A DNA stretch of 41,397 nt. Source: Mycobacterium angelicum. Its GTDB lineage: Bacteria; Actinomycetota; Actinomycetes; Mycobacteriales; Mycobacteriaceae. The DNA lies in the NCBI RefSeq assembly GCF_002086155.1, contig NZ_MVHE01000049.1:1-41397 (forward strand). The letters run 5' to 3'. How positions within the stretch are numbered: the stretch's first letter is position 1; each line of letters begins with the position of its first letter. The position numbers and the translations under genes were made by a program. Below, in pieces: positions 7,250 through 15,043 of this stretch. Under the pieces are notes generated by a model, which saw only the letters and a program-made list of their open reading frames with translations, did not search any database and was not told the origin of the DNA.

Positions 7250-8356
7250 TCAGAACGTGATGAGCTGACGCACGGCGGTGCCGTCGGCCAGGTGATCCAT
7301 CGCCGTGTTGATGTCGTCGAGCCGGATCGTCGACGAAACCAGCGATTCCACCGGCAGCCGGCCCGAGCGCCACAGCGCCACGAACCGGGGGATATCGCGG
7401 CTGGGTACCGCAGAGCCGAGATAGCTGCCGATCAGTGAGCGCCCTTCGGCTACAAATCCCAACGGCGACAAGGTGATCCGGGCGTCCGGCGGCGGCAGGC
7501 CGACGGTGATAGTACGGCCGCCCGGCGCGGTCAGGCCGATTGCGCTCTGCAACGCCGCGGGATGTCCGACGGCCTCCACGACGACGGCGGCCTTGATGCC
7601 GCCGTCGGCGGCCTGTTCGGGTGTATAGGTTTCGTGGGCGCCCAGGGCGCGCGCCGCGGCCAGCTTCTCCGGCAACCGGTCGACGCCGACGACGCGGACG
7701 CCGTCATAAGTCAGGGCGGTAAGCACCGCCGCCATGCCGACACCGCCCAGGCCGACGACAGCCACCGACTGGCCCGGTTGCGGATTGCCCACATTGAGTA
7801 CCGCACCGCCACCGGTCAATACGGCACAGCCGAGCAGGGCCGCGACGTGGGGCGGAACATCGTCGGGTACCGGGACCGCGCTGGCCCGGTTGACGACGGC
7901 ATGCGTGGCGAAGCCGGACACGCCGAGGTGGTGGTACACGCGATTGCCGTTACGGGCCAACCGGATTCCGCCGCCAAGCAGCGTTCCCGCCCCGTTTGCG
8001 GCGCTGCCCGGTTCGCACGGCGTCAGCCCCTCGGTCGCACACGCCGTGCAGTGGCCGCAACGCGGCAAGAACACCAGCACGACCCGCTGGCCCACGGCCA
8101 GGTCGCCAGCCCGGTCGCCGACGGCTTCGACGATTCCGGCGGCTTCATGCCCCAGCAGCATCGGCACCGGCCGGACCCGGTTGCCGTCGACCACCGAGAG
8201 GTCGGAGTGGCAGACGCCGGCCGCCTCGATACGGACCAGGACCTCATCGTTGCCCGGTGGATCAAGGTCGAGGTCGACGACGCTGATCGGTTGGGACCGT
8301 GCGTACGGCCGCGGCGATCCGATCCGATCCAGCACCGCGCCCCGGATGTGGATCAT
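7250..8356 (-). CDS. adhE1: Zinc-dependent alcohol dehydrogenase (Rv0162c/AdhE1-like)
   Basis: This 368-residue medium-chain dehydrogenase has catalytic zinc ligands in VCHSDLS and LLGHEAAG. The structural zinc loop CGHCTACATEGLTPC has four Cys with the usual spacing. The NAD(P) fold motif is VVGLGGVGM. It oxidises alcohols or reduces aldehydes using NAD(H), and the physiological substrate is unknown. ATG at 8356 is chosen; a TTG four codons earlier is possible. Symbol and orthology rest on the following genes matching Rv0163-Rv0165c. It diverges from the thioesterase gene with only 14 bp between the two start codons. Confidence 0.88.
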   Translation of the reverse strand: MIHIRGAVLDRIGSPRPYARSQPISVVDLDLDPPGNDEVLVRIEAAGVCHSDLSVVDGNRVRPVPMLLGHEAAGIVEAVGDRAGDLAVGQRVVLVFLPRCGHCTACATEGLTPCEPGSAANGAGTLLGGGIRLARNGNRVYHHLGVSGFATHAVVNRASAVPVPDDVPPHVAALLGCAVLTGGGAVLNVGNPQPGQSVAVVGLGGVGMAAVLTALTYDGVRVVGVDRLPEKLAAARALGAHETYTPEQAADGGIKAAVVVEAVGHPAALQSAIGLTAPGGRTITVGLPPPDARITLSPLGFVAEGRSLIGSYLGSAVPSRDIPRFVALWRSGRLPVESLVSSTIRLDDINTAMDHLADGTAVRQLITF

Positions 8357-8370
8357 GTTCGAATACAACC

Positions 8371-8835
8371 ATGACTTCAGGACCAGCCCCGGAGCAGCTC
8401 ACCAGCAGCGACTTCCCGGTGCTGTGGCCGGTGCTCACCCGGTGGGCCGACAACGACATGTTCGGCCACCTCAACAACGCCGTCTATTACCAACTGTTCG
8501 ACACCGCGATCAACGCCTGGATCAACACCACGACCGGCCTGGACCCGCTCAGCTCTGCGGAGCTGGGCATCGTCGCCGAATCGGGGTGCCGCTATTTCTC
8601 GGAACTGCATTTTCCGGAAAGCCTTGCGGTGGGTCTGGCGGTGACGCGGCTGGGCCGCAGCAGTGTGACCTATCGGCTGGGTGTGTTTCGGGTCGATCGA
8701 TCCAGCGATCGGGCGCAACCGATCACCGCCCTCGGCCATTGGGTCCACGTCTATGTCGACCGGGTCAGCCGTAAACCGGTTCCGATTCCGGACGTCATCC
8801 GAACACTGCTCGCAACCGCCTGTGTAGCCGGCTGA
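8371..8835 (+). CDS. Hotdog-fold acyl-CoA thioesterase (Rv0163-like)
   Basis: This 154-residue protein has the 4-hydroxybenzoyl-CoA thioesterase-type signature: VLTRWADNDMFGHLNNAVYY, with the conserved Asp and HxNN segment, then the CRYFSEL strand. Family members hydrolyse acyl-CoA thioesters as hotdog oligomers in the cytoplasm. The ATG at 8371 lies 14 bp from the divergent adhE1 start, so its promoter must overlap that gene or the transcript may be leaderless. Gene order matches Rv0163 of M. tuberculosis. Confidence 0.88.
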   Translation: MTSGPAPEQLTSSDFPVLWPVLTRWADNDMFGHLNNAVYYQLFDTAINAWINTTTGLDPLSSAELGIVAESGCRYFSELHFPESLAVGLAVTRLGRSSVTYRLGVFRVDRSSDRAQPITALGHWVHVYVDRVSRKPVPIPDVIRTLLATACVAG

Positions 8836-8858
8836 AACGGCACCAGTATGCTTCGCCA

Positions 8859-9296
8859 ATGCCAGTTTTGAGCAAGACAGTCGAGGTCAGCGCGCAGGCC
8901 GAGGCGATCATGGGCATCGTCGGCGACATCGAGCGGTACCCGGAATGGAATGAAGGAATCAAGGGTGCCTGGGTGCTCGCCCGCTACGACGACGGCCGTC
9001 CCAGCCAGGTGCGCCTCGACACCTCTATTCAAGGTTTTGAAGGCGTCTATATCCACGCCGTGTACTACCCCGGTGAGAACCAGATTCAGACCGTCATGCA
9101 GCAGGGCGATCTGTTCGCCAAGCAGGAGCAGTTGTTCAGCGTGGTGGAAAGCGGCGTCAACAGCCTGCTGACCGTGGACATCGACGTCGAGCCCAGCATG
9201 CCGGTGCCGGCGCCGATGGTGAAGATGCTCCTCAACAATGTGCTGGAGCAACTCGCCGAGGCCGTCAAGGTGCGCGCCGAGCAGCTCGCTAGCTGA
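8859..9296 (+). CDS. TB18.5: SRPBCC/START-like polyketide cyclase family protein (TB18.5-like)
   Basis: This 145-residue protein has the SRPBCC opening KTVEVSAQAEAIMGIVGDIE followed by YPEWNEGIKGAWVLARYDDG, and the long C-terminal helix VKMLLNNVLEQLAEAVKVRA. These helix-grip proteins bind hydrophobic ligands, and the ligand here is unknown. It matches Rv0164 (TB18.5) in position and remembered sequence. A TATGCT hexamer at 8847-8852 lies 6 bp before the ATG, so a leaderless transcript is possible. Its stop overlaps the convergent mce1R stop by 8 bp (9289-9296). Confidence 0.9.
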   Translation: MPVLSKTVEVSAQAEAIMGIVGDIERYPEWNEGIKGAWVLARYDDGRPSQVRLDTSIQGFEGVYIHAVYYPGENQIQTVMQQGDLFAKQEQLFSVVESGVNSLLTVDIDVEPSMPVPAPMVKMLLNNVLEQLAEAVKVRAEQLAS

Positions 9297-9981
9297 AGAT
9301 CCCGTTCCGGTCCAGCGTCTCGGTCAACCGCGCCGCGGCGTCGGTGAACTGCCAGACCGTGTGCTCAACCACTTCGTCGGCGTCCCGGCGGCGCAGCGCG
9401 GCGATCAACCGCCGGTGGTTGGCGACCGCGTCGGCCCCCCATTGCGGGTCGGCGGCATAGATCTGGGCTGGCATGTAGCGCGCGGCGTTGAGTAGGAACC
9501 AGGCCAGCTTGATCCGCCCGCTGGCCTGGTTGAAGACGCGATGGAAGGAAAACTCCAGCGCCGCGATGGTTTCGGCGTCGCCCGAGCCGACGGCCCGATC
9601 CATCGCATCGTTGATCCGGTCCAGCTCGGCGATCTCCAGGTCGGTGATCCGGCGGGTGGCGGTGACGGCCAATTCCCGGGCGATGGTGGCCTGCAGCCAG
9701 AAGATGTCGGCGATGTCCTGCCGGGTCAGCGGCAGCACGACGTGGCCGCGGTGCGGCTCCAGCTGCACCATGCCCTCACCGCGCAGCTTCAGCAGGGCTT
9801 CGCGCACCGGGGTGACACTGACCCCAAGCTCGGCCGCCGTCTCGTCGAGCCGGATGAACGTGCCCGGCCGCAGTTTCCCCGACATGATGGCCGCCCGCAG
9901 GTGCCCGGCAACCTCGTCGGACAACTGCGCCCGGCGCAGCGGACGACGGCTGCGCGGCTGCGCGGAGAGGGGAGCGTTCAC
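9289..9981 (-). CDS. mce1R: GntR/FadR-family repressor of the mce1 operon
   Basis: The 230-residue form has an N-terminal winged helix (SDEVAGHLRAAIMSGKLRPG, then LAxxLGVS-type TAAELGVSVTPVREALLKL) and a C-terminal FCD-type all-helical ligand domain (IARELAVTATRRI, FHRVFNQASG, YAADPQWGADAVANHRRLI split). It is divergent from fadD5, as mce1R (Rv0165c) is in M. tuberculosis, where it represses mce1. The GTG at 9981 is chosen because it precedes the conserved NAPLSAQPRSR segment. An open extension to 10095 would add 38 poorly family-like residues and is less likely. A fatty acyl ligand is plausible by family. Confidence 0.9.
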   Translation of the reverse strand: MNAPLSAQPRSRRPLRRAQLSDEVAGHLRAAIMSGKLRPGTFIRLDETAAELGVSVTPVREALLKLRGEGMVQLEPHRGHVVLPLTRQDIADIFWLQATIARELAVTATRRITDLEIAELDRINDAMDRAVGSGDAETIAALEFSFHRVFNQASGRIKLAWFLLNAARYMPAQIYAADPQWGADAVANHRRLIAALRRRDADEVVEHTVWQFTDAAARLTETLDRNGIFS

Positions 9982-10039
9982 GTGGCCTGCCAGGGCTTTC
10001 AGGTGCTCAGCGGGTGCATAACAGGTCGACTTCGAACTC

Positions 10040-10068
10040 TTGTCTTTGCGCCGCCCAGGCCATAATGT
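10040..10068 (+). promoter_or_regulatory. Candidate promoter of fadD5/mce1
   Basis: TTGTCT (10040-10045) and TAATGT (10063-10068) are separated by 17 bp and face the mce1 operon. Transcription would begin near 10075, leaving about 65 nt before the TTG start of fadD5 at 10141. It lies in the mce1R-fadD5 divergent gap, where Mce1R control is expected from M. tuberculosis. Confidence 0.5.
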
Positions 10069-10089
10069 GACCCAGACAACACCATGTTT

Positions 10090-10103
10090 TATCAAATATC
10101 AAT
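10090..10103 (+). repeat. Tandem 7-bp direct repeat in the fadD5 leader (possible operator)
   Basis: TATCAAA and TATCAAT are adjacent at 10090-10096 and 10097-10103, in an AT-rich patch between the candidate -10 element and the fadD5 start. This location would suit a repressor site. It does not match the classic inverted FadR/GntR operator, so the regulatory role is inference. Confidence 0.35.
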
Positions 10104-10140
10104 GTGGCGCAAGCGGTGCGCAAGTGAAGGGAAGGCATAG

Positions 10141-11790
10141 TTGACCGCGCAACTGGCCAGCAACCTGACGCAGCTGACCGAGCAGCCTTACCTCGCTCGG
10201 CGGCAGAACTGGGTCAACCAGCTCGAGCGGCACGCAATGATGCAGCCGCACGCGACCGCGCTGAGGTTCCTGGGCAACACAGTGACATGGGCCGAGTTGC
10301 GGCGCCGCGTGGCGGCGCTGGCCGGCGCCCTGAGCCGCCGCGGGGTCGGCTTTGGCGATCGGGTCATGGTCCTGATGCTCAACCGCACCGAGTTCGTCGA
10401 GTCGGTGCTGGCCGCCAACATGATCGGGGCCATCGCGGTCCCGTTGAACTTCCGGCTCACCCCAACAGAAATCGCTTTCCTGGTCGAGGACTGCGGGGCG
10501 CGGGTGCTGATCACCGAGCCGGTGCTGGCTCCGGTGGCCACCGCCGTCCGCGACATCCAGCCGCTGGTGGACACGATCGCGGTAGCCGGCGGCTCAACCA
10601 ACGACAGCGCGGCCAGTGTGCTCGGCTACGAGGAGCTGATAGCCGAGCCCGGTGCTGCACCCGATGCGGTCGATATCCCCAACGACTCGCCGGCCCTGAT
10701 CATGTACACCTCCGGCACTACCGGGCGTCCCAAGGGTGCGGTGCTCACCCATACCAACCTGACCGGCCAGACGATGACGGCGCTCTACACCAGCGGCGCC
10801 AACATCAACAGCGACGTCGGCTTCATCGGGGTGCCGTTCTTCCACATCGCCGGGATCGGCAACCTGTTCACCGGCATGCTGCTCGGAGTGCCCACGGTGA
10901 TCTATCCGCTTGGCGCGTTCGACCCCGGCCAACTGCTCGATGTGCTCGAAGCCGAGAAGGTCACCGGCATCTTTCTGGTTCCCGCGCAGTGGCAGGCGGT
11001 ATGCGCCGAGCAGCAGGCACGGCCCCGCGACCTCAAGCTGCGGGTGATGTCGTGGGGCGCCGCCCCGGCGCCGGATGAATTGCTGCGGCAGATGTCGGAG
11101 GTCTTTCCCGGGACTCAGATTCTGGCGGCCTTCGGCCAGACCGAGATGTCGCCGGTGACCTGCATGCTGCTGGGTGAAGACGCGATCCGCAAACGCGGAT
11201 CGGTCGGCAAGGTGATCCCCACGGTGTCCGCCCGCGTCGTCGACGACGACATGAACGACGTGCCCGTCGGCGAAGTGGGGGAAATCGTTTATCGCGCACC
11301 GACATTGATGAGCGGTTACTGGAACAACGAGCAGGCCACGGCGGAGGCGTTCGCGGGCGGCTGGTTCCATTCCGGGGACCTGGTGCGGATGGACTCCGAA
11401 GGCTACGTCTGGGTGGTGGACCGCAAGAAGGACATGATCATCTCCGGTGGTGAGAACATCTACTGCGCCGAGGTGGAGAACGTTCTGGCCAGTCACCCCC
11501 GCATCGTCGAGGTCGCGGTCATCGGCCGGTCGGACCAGAAGTGGGGCGAGGTGCCACTCGCCGTCGTGGCTGTAACGGAAGGGCACCTGCAAATCGAAGA
11601 GCTGGATGAGTACCTGACCGAGCGGCTCGCGCGGTACAAGCACCCCAAGGCGCTCGAGATCGTGGATGCGCTGCCCCGCAACCCGGCCGGGAAGGTGCTC
11701 AAGACTGAACTGCGGATGCGCTATGGAGGCTCAAAGGAAGCTCAAAGACCTTCTGCTCCAACCGATTTATCGCCGAGTAAGGAGAGCTGA
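10141..11790 (+). CDS. fadD5: Fatty acyl-CoA synthetase FadD5
   Basis: This 549-residue ANL-superfamily ligase has the AMP-binding loop YTSGTTGRPKGAVLTH near residues 188-203. It also has the A5-like FGQTEMSP, GWFHSGDLVRMDSEGYVWVV (A7), DRKKDMIISGGENIYC (A8) and the C-terminal lysine motif NPAGKVLKTELR (A10). It activates fatty acids to acyl-AMP and then acyl-CoA. As first gene of the mce1 operon it would activate lipids released or imported by the Mce1 system. The TTG start at 10141 follows a GGGAAGG ribosome binding site. The last 20 or so residues are a variable Ser/Pro-rich tail. Confidence 0.95.
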   Translation: MTAQLASNLTQLTEQPYLARRQNWVNQLERHAMMQPHATALRFLGNTVTWAELRRRVAALAGALSRRGVGFGDRVMVLMLNRTEFVESVLAANMIGAIAVPLNFRLTPTEIAFLVEDCGARVLITEPVLAPVATAVRDIQPLVDTIAVAGGSTNDSAASVLGYEELIAEPGAAPDAVDIPNDSPALIMYTSGTTGRPKGAVLTHTNLTGQTMTALYTSGANINSDVGFIGVPFFHIAGIGNLFTGMLLGVPTVIYPLGAFDPGQLLDVLEAEKVTGIFLVPAQWQAVCAEQQARPRDLKLRVMSWGAAPAPDELLRQMSEVFPGTQILAAFGQTEMSPVTCMLLGEDAIRKRGSVGKVIPTVSARVVDDDMNDVPVGEVGEIVYRAPTLMSGYWNNEQATAEAFAGGWFHSGDLVRMDSEGYVWVVDRKKDMIISGGENIYCAEVENVLASHPRIVEVAVIGRSDQKWGEVPLAVVAVTEGHLQIEELDEYLTERLARYKHPKALEIVDALPRNPAGKVLKTELRMRYGGSKEAQRPSAPTDLSPSKES

Positions 11791-12047
11791 CCGGACCCGT
11801 AACGTTTGCCAGCTATTGACGAAGGGTTAATTGTGAGGATGCGGTTCACACCTGACGGGCCATCAGGTACATTCCTGTGGTCTCCGTTACTACCTGCGGG
11901 TAGGGAGCCGATAGTCACACATATTGGGTCGCGGCAAGGTGGGGGTTCCCCCAGCCGCATAGCGGCGAGGGGGCGAGGCGTGCGACATGATCGGCCGCGA
12001 CTCCGAGACACGAACGAGACCTGTGATATCGGCGTGAAGGGGTACCG
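11791..12047 (+). other. 257-bp gap inside the mce1 operon
   Basis: This is the only sizeable non-coding gap between fadD5 and the yrbE/mce genes. It contains a perfect GGGGG-TT-CCCCC palindrome (listed separately) followed by a GC-rich stretch. A TTGACG at 11816-11821 has no well-spaced -10 partner. I see no small gene with a convincing ribosome binding site. It may hold an internal promoter or an RNA structure that sets the fadD5 to mce1 expression ratio. Confidence 0.5.
11940..11953 (+). repeat. Short G/C palindrome (hairpin) between fadD5 and yrbE1A
   Basis: TGGGGGTTCCCCCA is a self-complementary 14-mer with a 6-bp stem and a TT centre. It is followed by AGCCGCATAGCGGCGAGGGG, which itself has some GCCGC/GCGGC complementarity. 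There is no U-run, so it is not a standard intrinsic terminator. Similar GGGGGTTCCCCC elements are, from memory, dispersed in several mycobacterial genomes. Confidence 0.5.
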
Positions 12048-12851
12048 GTGACCACGTCCACACGTCCGCACCTGGTCGGATATCTCCGCGATCAATTGGA
12101 GACGCCGCTGACGATGGTCGGCGGCTTCTTCCGGATGTGCGTCCTCACCGGACGGGCGCTCTTCCGCAGGCCCTTCCAATGGCGCGAGTTCATCCTGCAG
12201 TGCTGGTTCATCATGAAAGTCGCTCTGCTGCCGACGATCATGGTCTCGATCCCGCTGACGGTGCTGCTGATCTTCACCCTCAACGTCTTGCTCGCCCAGT
12301 TCGGCGCCGCCGACCTTTCGGGCGCGGGTGCCGCGATCGGTGCGGTCACCCAGCTCGGCCCGCTGACCACGGTGCTGGTGGTGGCCGGCGCCGGCTCCAC
12401 CGCGATCTGCGCCGACCTCGGCGCGCGCACCATCCGTGAAGAGATCGACGCCATGGAAGTGCTCGGTATCGACCCCATTCACCGTTTGGTGGTGCCCCGG
12501 GTGATCGCGGCGACTCTGGTCGCGACGCTGCTGAACGCGTTGGTGATCACCGTCGGCCTGGTCGGTGGTTACCTCTTCGGTGTCTATCTGCAAAACGTCT
12601 CCGGCGGCGCCTATCTGGCGACGCTGACTACCATCACCGGCCTGCCCGAGGTGATCATCGCCATGGTCAAGGCGGCGACGTTCGGACTGATCGCCGGACT
12701 GGTCGGCTGCTACCGCGGGCTGACCGTGCGCGGCGGCTCCAAAGGTTTGGGTACCGCCGTCAACGAGACCGTGGTGCTGTGCGTGGTCGCGTTGTACGCG
12801 GTCAACGTCATCTTGACCACGATCGGTGTGCGATTCGGGACGGGGCACTGA
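12048..12851 (+). CDS. yrbE1A: YrbE1A, MlaE-type permease subunit of the Mce1 importer
   Basis: This 267-residue integral membrane protein has about five hydrophobic segments. It carries the MlaE/YrbE signature across AGAGSTAICADLGARTIREEI followed by DAMEVLGIDPIHRLVVPRV, the EExxA/DALxVMG-like coupling region expected to contact the MceG ATPase. It forms the permease heterodimer with YrbE1B in the cytoplasmic membrane. The GTG at 12048 follows GAAGGGG about 6 nt upstream. It ends 1 bp before the yrbE1B ATG. Confidence 0.95.
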   Translation: MTTSTRPHLVGYLRDQLETPLTMVGGFFRMCVLTGRALFRRPFQWREFILQCWFIMKVALLPTIMVSIPLTVLLIFTLNVLLAQFGAADLSGAGAAIGAVTQLGPLTTVLVVAGAGSTAICADLGARTIREEIDAMEVLGIDPIHRLVVPRVIAATLVATLLNALVITVGLVGGYLFGVYLQNVSGGAYLATLTTITGLPEVIIAMVKAATFGLIAGLVGCYRGLTVRGGSKGLGTAVNETVVLCVVALYAVNVILTTIGVRFGTGH

Positions 12852-12852
12852 C

Positions 12853-13722
12853 ATGTCGACAGCCGCCGTAGTACGCGCCCGCTTCCCACGGGCAATCGCC
12901 AACGTCAATCGTTACGCGGGCAGCGTCACCCGGGGGCTGGACGAGACCGGGCAGCTGGCCTGGTTCATGCTCACCAGCATCGGCCAGATTCCGCACGCGC
13001 TGCACTACTACCGCAAGGAAACGCTGCGGCTGATCGCCCAGATCGGTATGGGCACCGGCGCGATGGCCGTCGTCGGCGGCACGGCCGCGATCGTCGGCTT
13101 CGTTACCTTGTCCGGTAGCTCGCTGGTCGCCATCCAGGGTTTCGCCTCACTGGGCAACATCGGTGTGGAAGCGTTCACCGGGTTCTTCTCGGCGCTGATC
13201 AACGTACGCATCGCCGGTCCTGTGGTCACCGGCATTTCGCTGGCGGCGACGGTCGGGGCCGGCGCCACCGCCGAGCTGGGAGCCATGCGGATCAGCGAGG
13301 AGATCGACGCCCTGGAGGTGATGGGCATCAAGTCGGTCTCCTACCTGACCTCCACCCGGATCATCGCCGGGCTGGTGGTGATCATCCCGCTGTACGCGCT
13401 CGCGATGATCATGTCTTTCCTTTCCCCGCAGGTCGTTACGACGGTGCTGTACGGCCAGTCGACGGGTACCTACGAGCACTACTTCCGGACGTTCCTGCGT
13501 CCCGACGACGTGTTCTGGTCCTTCCTGGAGGCCATCATCATCGCGGCCATCGTGATGGTCACCCACTGCTATTACGGATACAACGCCGGCGGTGGACCGG
13601 TCGGCGTCGGTGAGGCCGTCGGCAGATCGATGCGGTTCTCACTGGTTTCGGTCCAGGTTGTCGTGTTGTGTGCCGCGTTGGCGCTGTACGGCGTCAACCC
13701 CAACTTCGCCCTGACGGTGTAG
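12853..13722 (+). CDS. yrbE1B: YrbE1B, second permease subunit of the Mce1 importer
   Basis: This 289-residue MlaE-type membrane protein contains GAGATAELGAMRISEEIDAL followed by EVMGIKSVSYLTSTRII, the conserved coupling segment, and multiple transmembrane helices. The ATG at 12853 comes one base after the yrbE1A stop. An in-frame GTG-type extension to 12826 would overlap yrbE1A and was not used. The mce1A start follows 4 bp after its stop. Confidence 0.95.
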   Translation: MSTAAVVRARFPRAIANVNRYAGSVTRGLDETGQLAWFMLTSIGQIPHALHYYRKETLRLIAQIGMGTGAMAVVGGTAAIVGFVTLSGSSLVAIQGFASLGNIGVEAFTGFFSALINVRIAGPVVTGISLAATVGAGATAELGAMRISEEIDALEVMGIKSVSYLTSTRIIAGLVVIIPLYALAMIMSFLSPQVVTTVLYGQSTGTYEHYFRTFLRPDDVFWSFLEAIIIAAIVMVTHCYYGYNAGGGPVGVGEAVGRSMRFSLVSVQVVVLCAALALYGVNPNFALTV

Positions 13723-13726
13723 CGCC

Positions 13727-15043
13727 ATGACAAGTCCAGGCAAGGTCAACAAAATCCACCATCCGCCGTACAAGACGGTCGGAATTGCCTCGTTCGTCGT
13801 CTTTCTCTTGATAATCGCCTTGGTCTACTTCCAGTTCAAAGGGGACTTCACCGCCAAGACCAAGCTGACCATGGTGTCCGACCGGGCCGGCCTGGTGATG
13901 GACCCCGGTTCGAAGGTCACCTACAACGGGGTTCAGATCGGCAGGGTCGACAAGATCACCGAGATCGACCGCAACGGCAAGCCCGCTGCCAAGTTCACTC
14001 TCGACGTGTATCCCCAATACCTTTCGCTGATTCCGGAGAACGTGGATGCCCAGATCAAGGCGACCACGGTGTTCGGCGGCAAGTACGTCTCCCTGACGAC
14101 GCCCAGAGACGCGCAGGGAAACATCGTCTCCAAGGGCCACCTCACCCCCAAGAGCGTGATCGACGCGACGGCGGTGACGACGGAGATCAACACGCTTTTC
14201 CAAACCATCACCTCGATCTCGGAGAAGGTTGATCCGGTCAAGCTGAACCTGACCCTAAGCGCCGCCGCCCAGGCGCTGGCCGGGCTGGGTGACCGGTTCG
14301 GACAGTCGGTCGTCAACGGCAACGCCATTCTCGACGAGGTCAACCCGCAGATGCCGCAGGCGCGCCGGGACATCCAGCAGCTGGCGGCGCTGGGCGACGT
14401 TTACGCGAACGCGTCGCCGGATCTGTTTGACTTCCTTAACAATTCGGTTCCCGCGGCGCGCACCATCAACCAGCAGCAACACAATCTGGACGAAGCGCTG
14501 TTGGCGGCGGCCGGCTTCGGCAACACTGGCGAAGACATCTTTGCCCGCGGCGGCCCCTACCTGGCCCGGGGAGCCAACGACCTGGTTCCCACCGCCCAGC
14601 TGCTGGACACCTACAGCCCGGAGCTGTTCTGCACCCTGCGCAACTACCACGACATCGAGCCCAAGGCCGCCTCGTTCCTCGGCGGCAACGGTTACTCGCT
14701 GAACAGCCACACCGCCCTGACCTCAGGGCTGGGGCTCATGCTCAACCCGCTGTCGTTGATCACCCTGCTCGCTACGCAGGTCGGCGGGCTGGCCGGGGTC
14801 GTCGGCGGTGCGCCGAACCCCTATATCTATCCCGACAATCTGCCGCGGGTGAACGCTCGCGGTGGGCCCGGGGGTGCGCCTGGCTGCTGGCAGACGATCA
14901 CCCGCGATCTGTGGCCCGCGCCGGAATTGGTGATGGACTCCGGCAACAGCATTGCGCCGTACAACCACTTGGACACCGGTTCTCCGTACGCAATCGAGTA
15001 CGTCTGGGGCCGTCAAGTAGGGGATAACACGATCAACCCATGA
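13727..15043 (+). CDS. mce1A: Mce1A, Mce/MlaD-family lipid transport protein
   Basis: This 438-residue protein has an N-terminal anchor at about residues 18-38 (GIASFVVFLLIIALVYFQF). An MCE/MlaD domain follows at about 44-120, with RAGLVMDPGSKVTYNGVQIG and FGGKYVSLTTP. After it come a long helical region rich in TxxTxIxxLxxT-like repeats and a C-terminal domain. Mce proteins form a heterohexameric tube that carries fatty acids from the outer envelope to the YrbE permease. Start ATG at 13727. Its stop overlaps mce1B as ATGA. Confidence 0.96.
   Translation: MTSPGKVNKIHHPPYKTVGIASFVVFLLIIALVYFQFKGDFTAKTKLTMVSDRAGLVMDPGSKVTYNGVQIGRVDKITEIDRNGKPAAKFTLDVYPQYLSLIPENVDAQIKATTVFGGKYVSLTTPRDAQGNIVSKGHLTPKSVIDATAVTTEINTLFQTITSISEKVDPVKLNLTLSAAAQALAGLGDRFGQSVVNGNAILDEVNPQMPQARRDIQQLAALGDVYANASPDLFDFLNNSVPAARTINQQQHNLDEALLAAAGFGNTGEDIFARGGPYLARGANDLVPTAQLLDTYSPELFCTLRNYHDIEPKAASFLGGNGYSLNSHTALTSGLGLMLNPLSLITLLATQVGGLAGVVGGAPNPYIYPDNLPRVNARGGPGGAPGCWQTITRDLWPAPELVMDSGNSIAPYNHLDTGSPYAIEYVWGRQVGDNTINP

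Noticed and set aside
9982..10095. A 38-residue N-terminal extension of Mce1R
   Set aside because: The added sequence is not GntR-like and would overlap the mce1 promoter region; the GTG at 9981 precedes the conserved part.
11816..11840. An internal promoter (TTGACG) ahead of yrbE1A
   Set aside because: No -10-like hexamer lies at an acceptable distance; the nearest, GAGGAT, is only 13 bp away.
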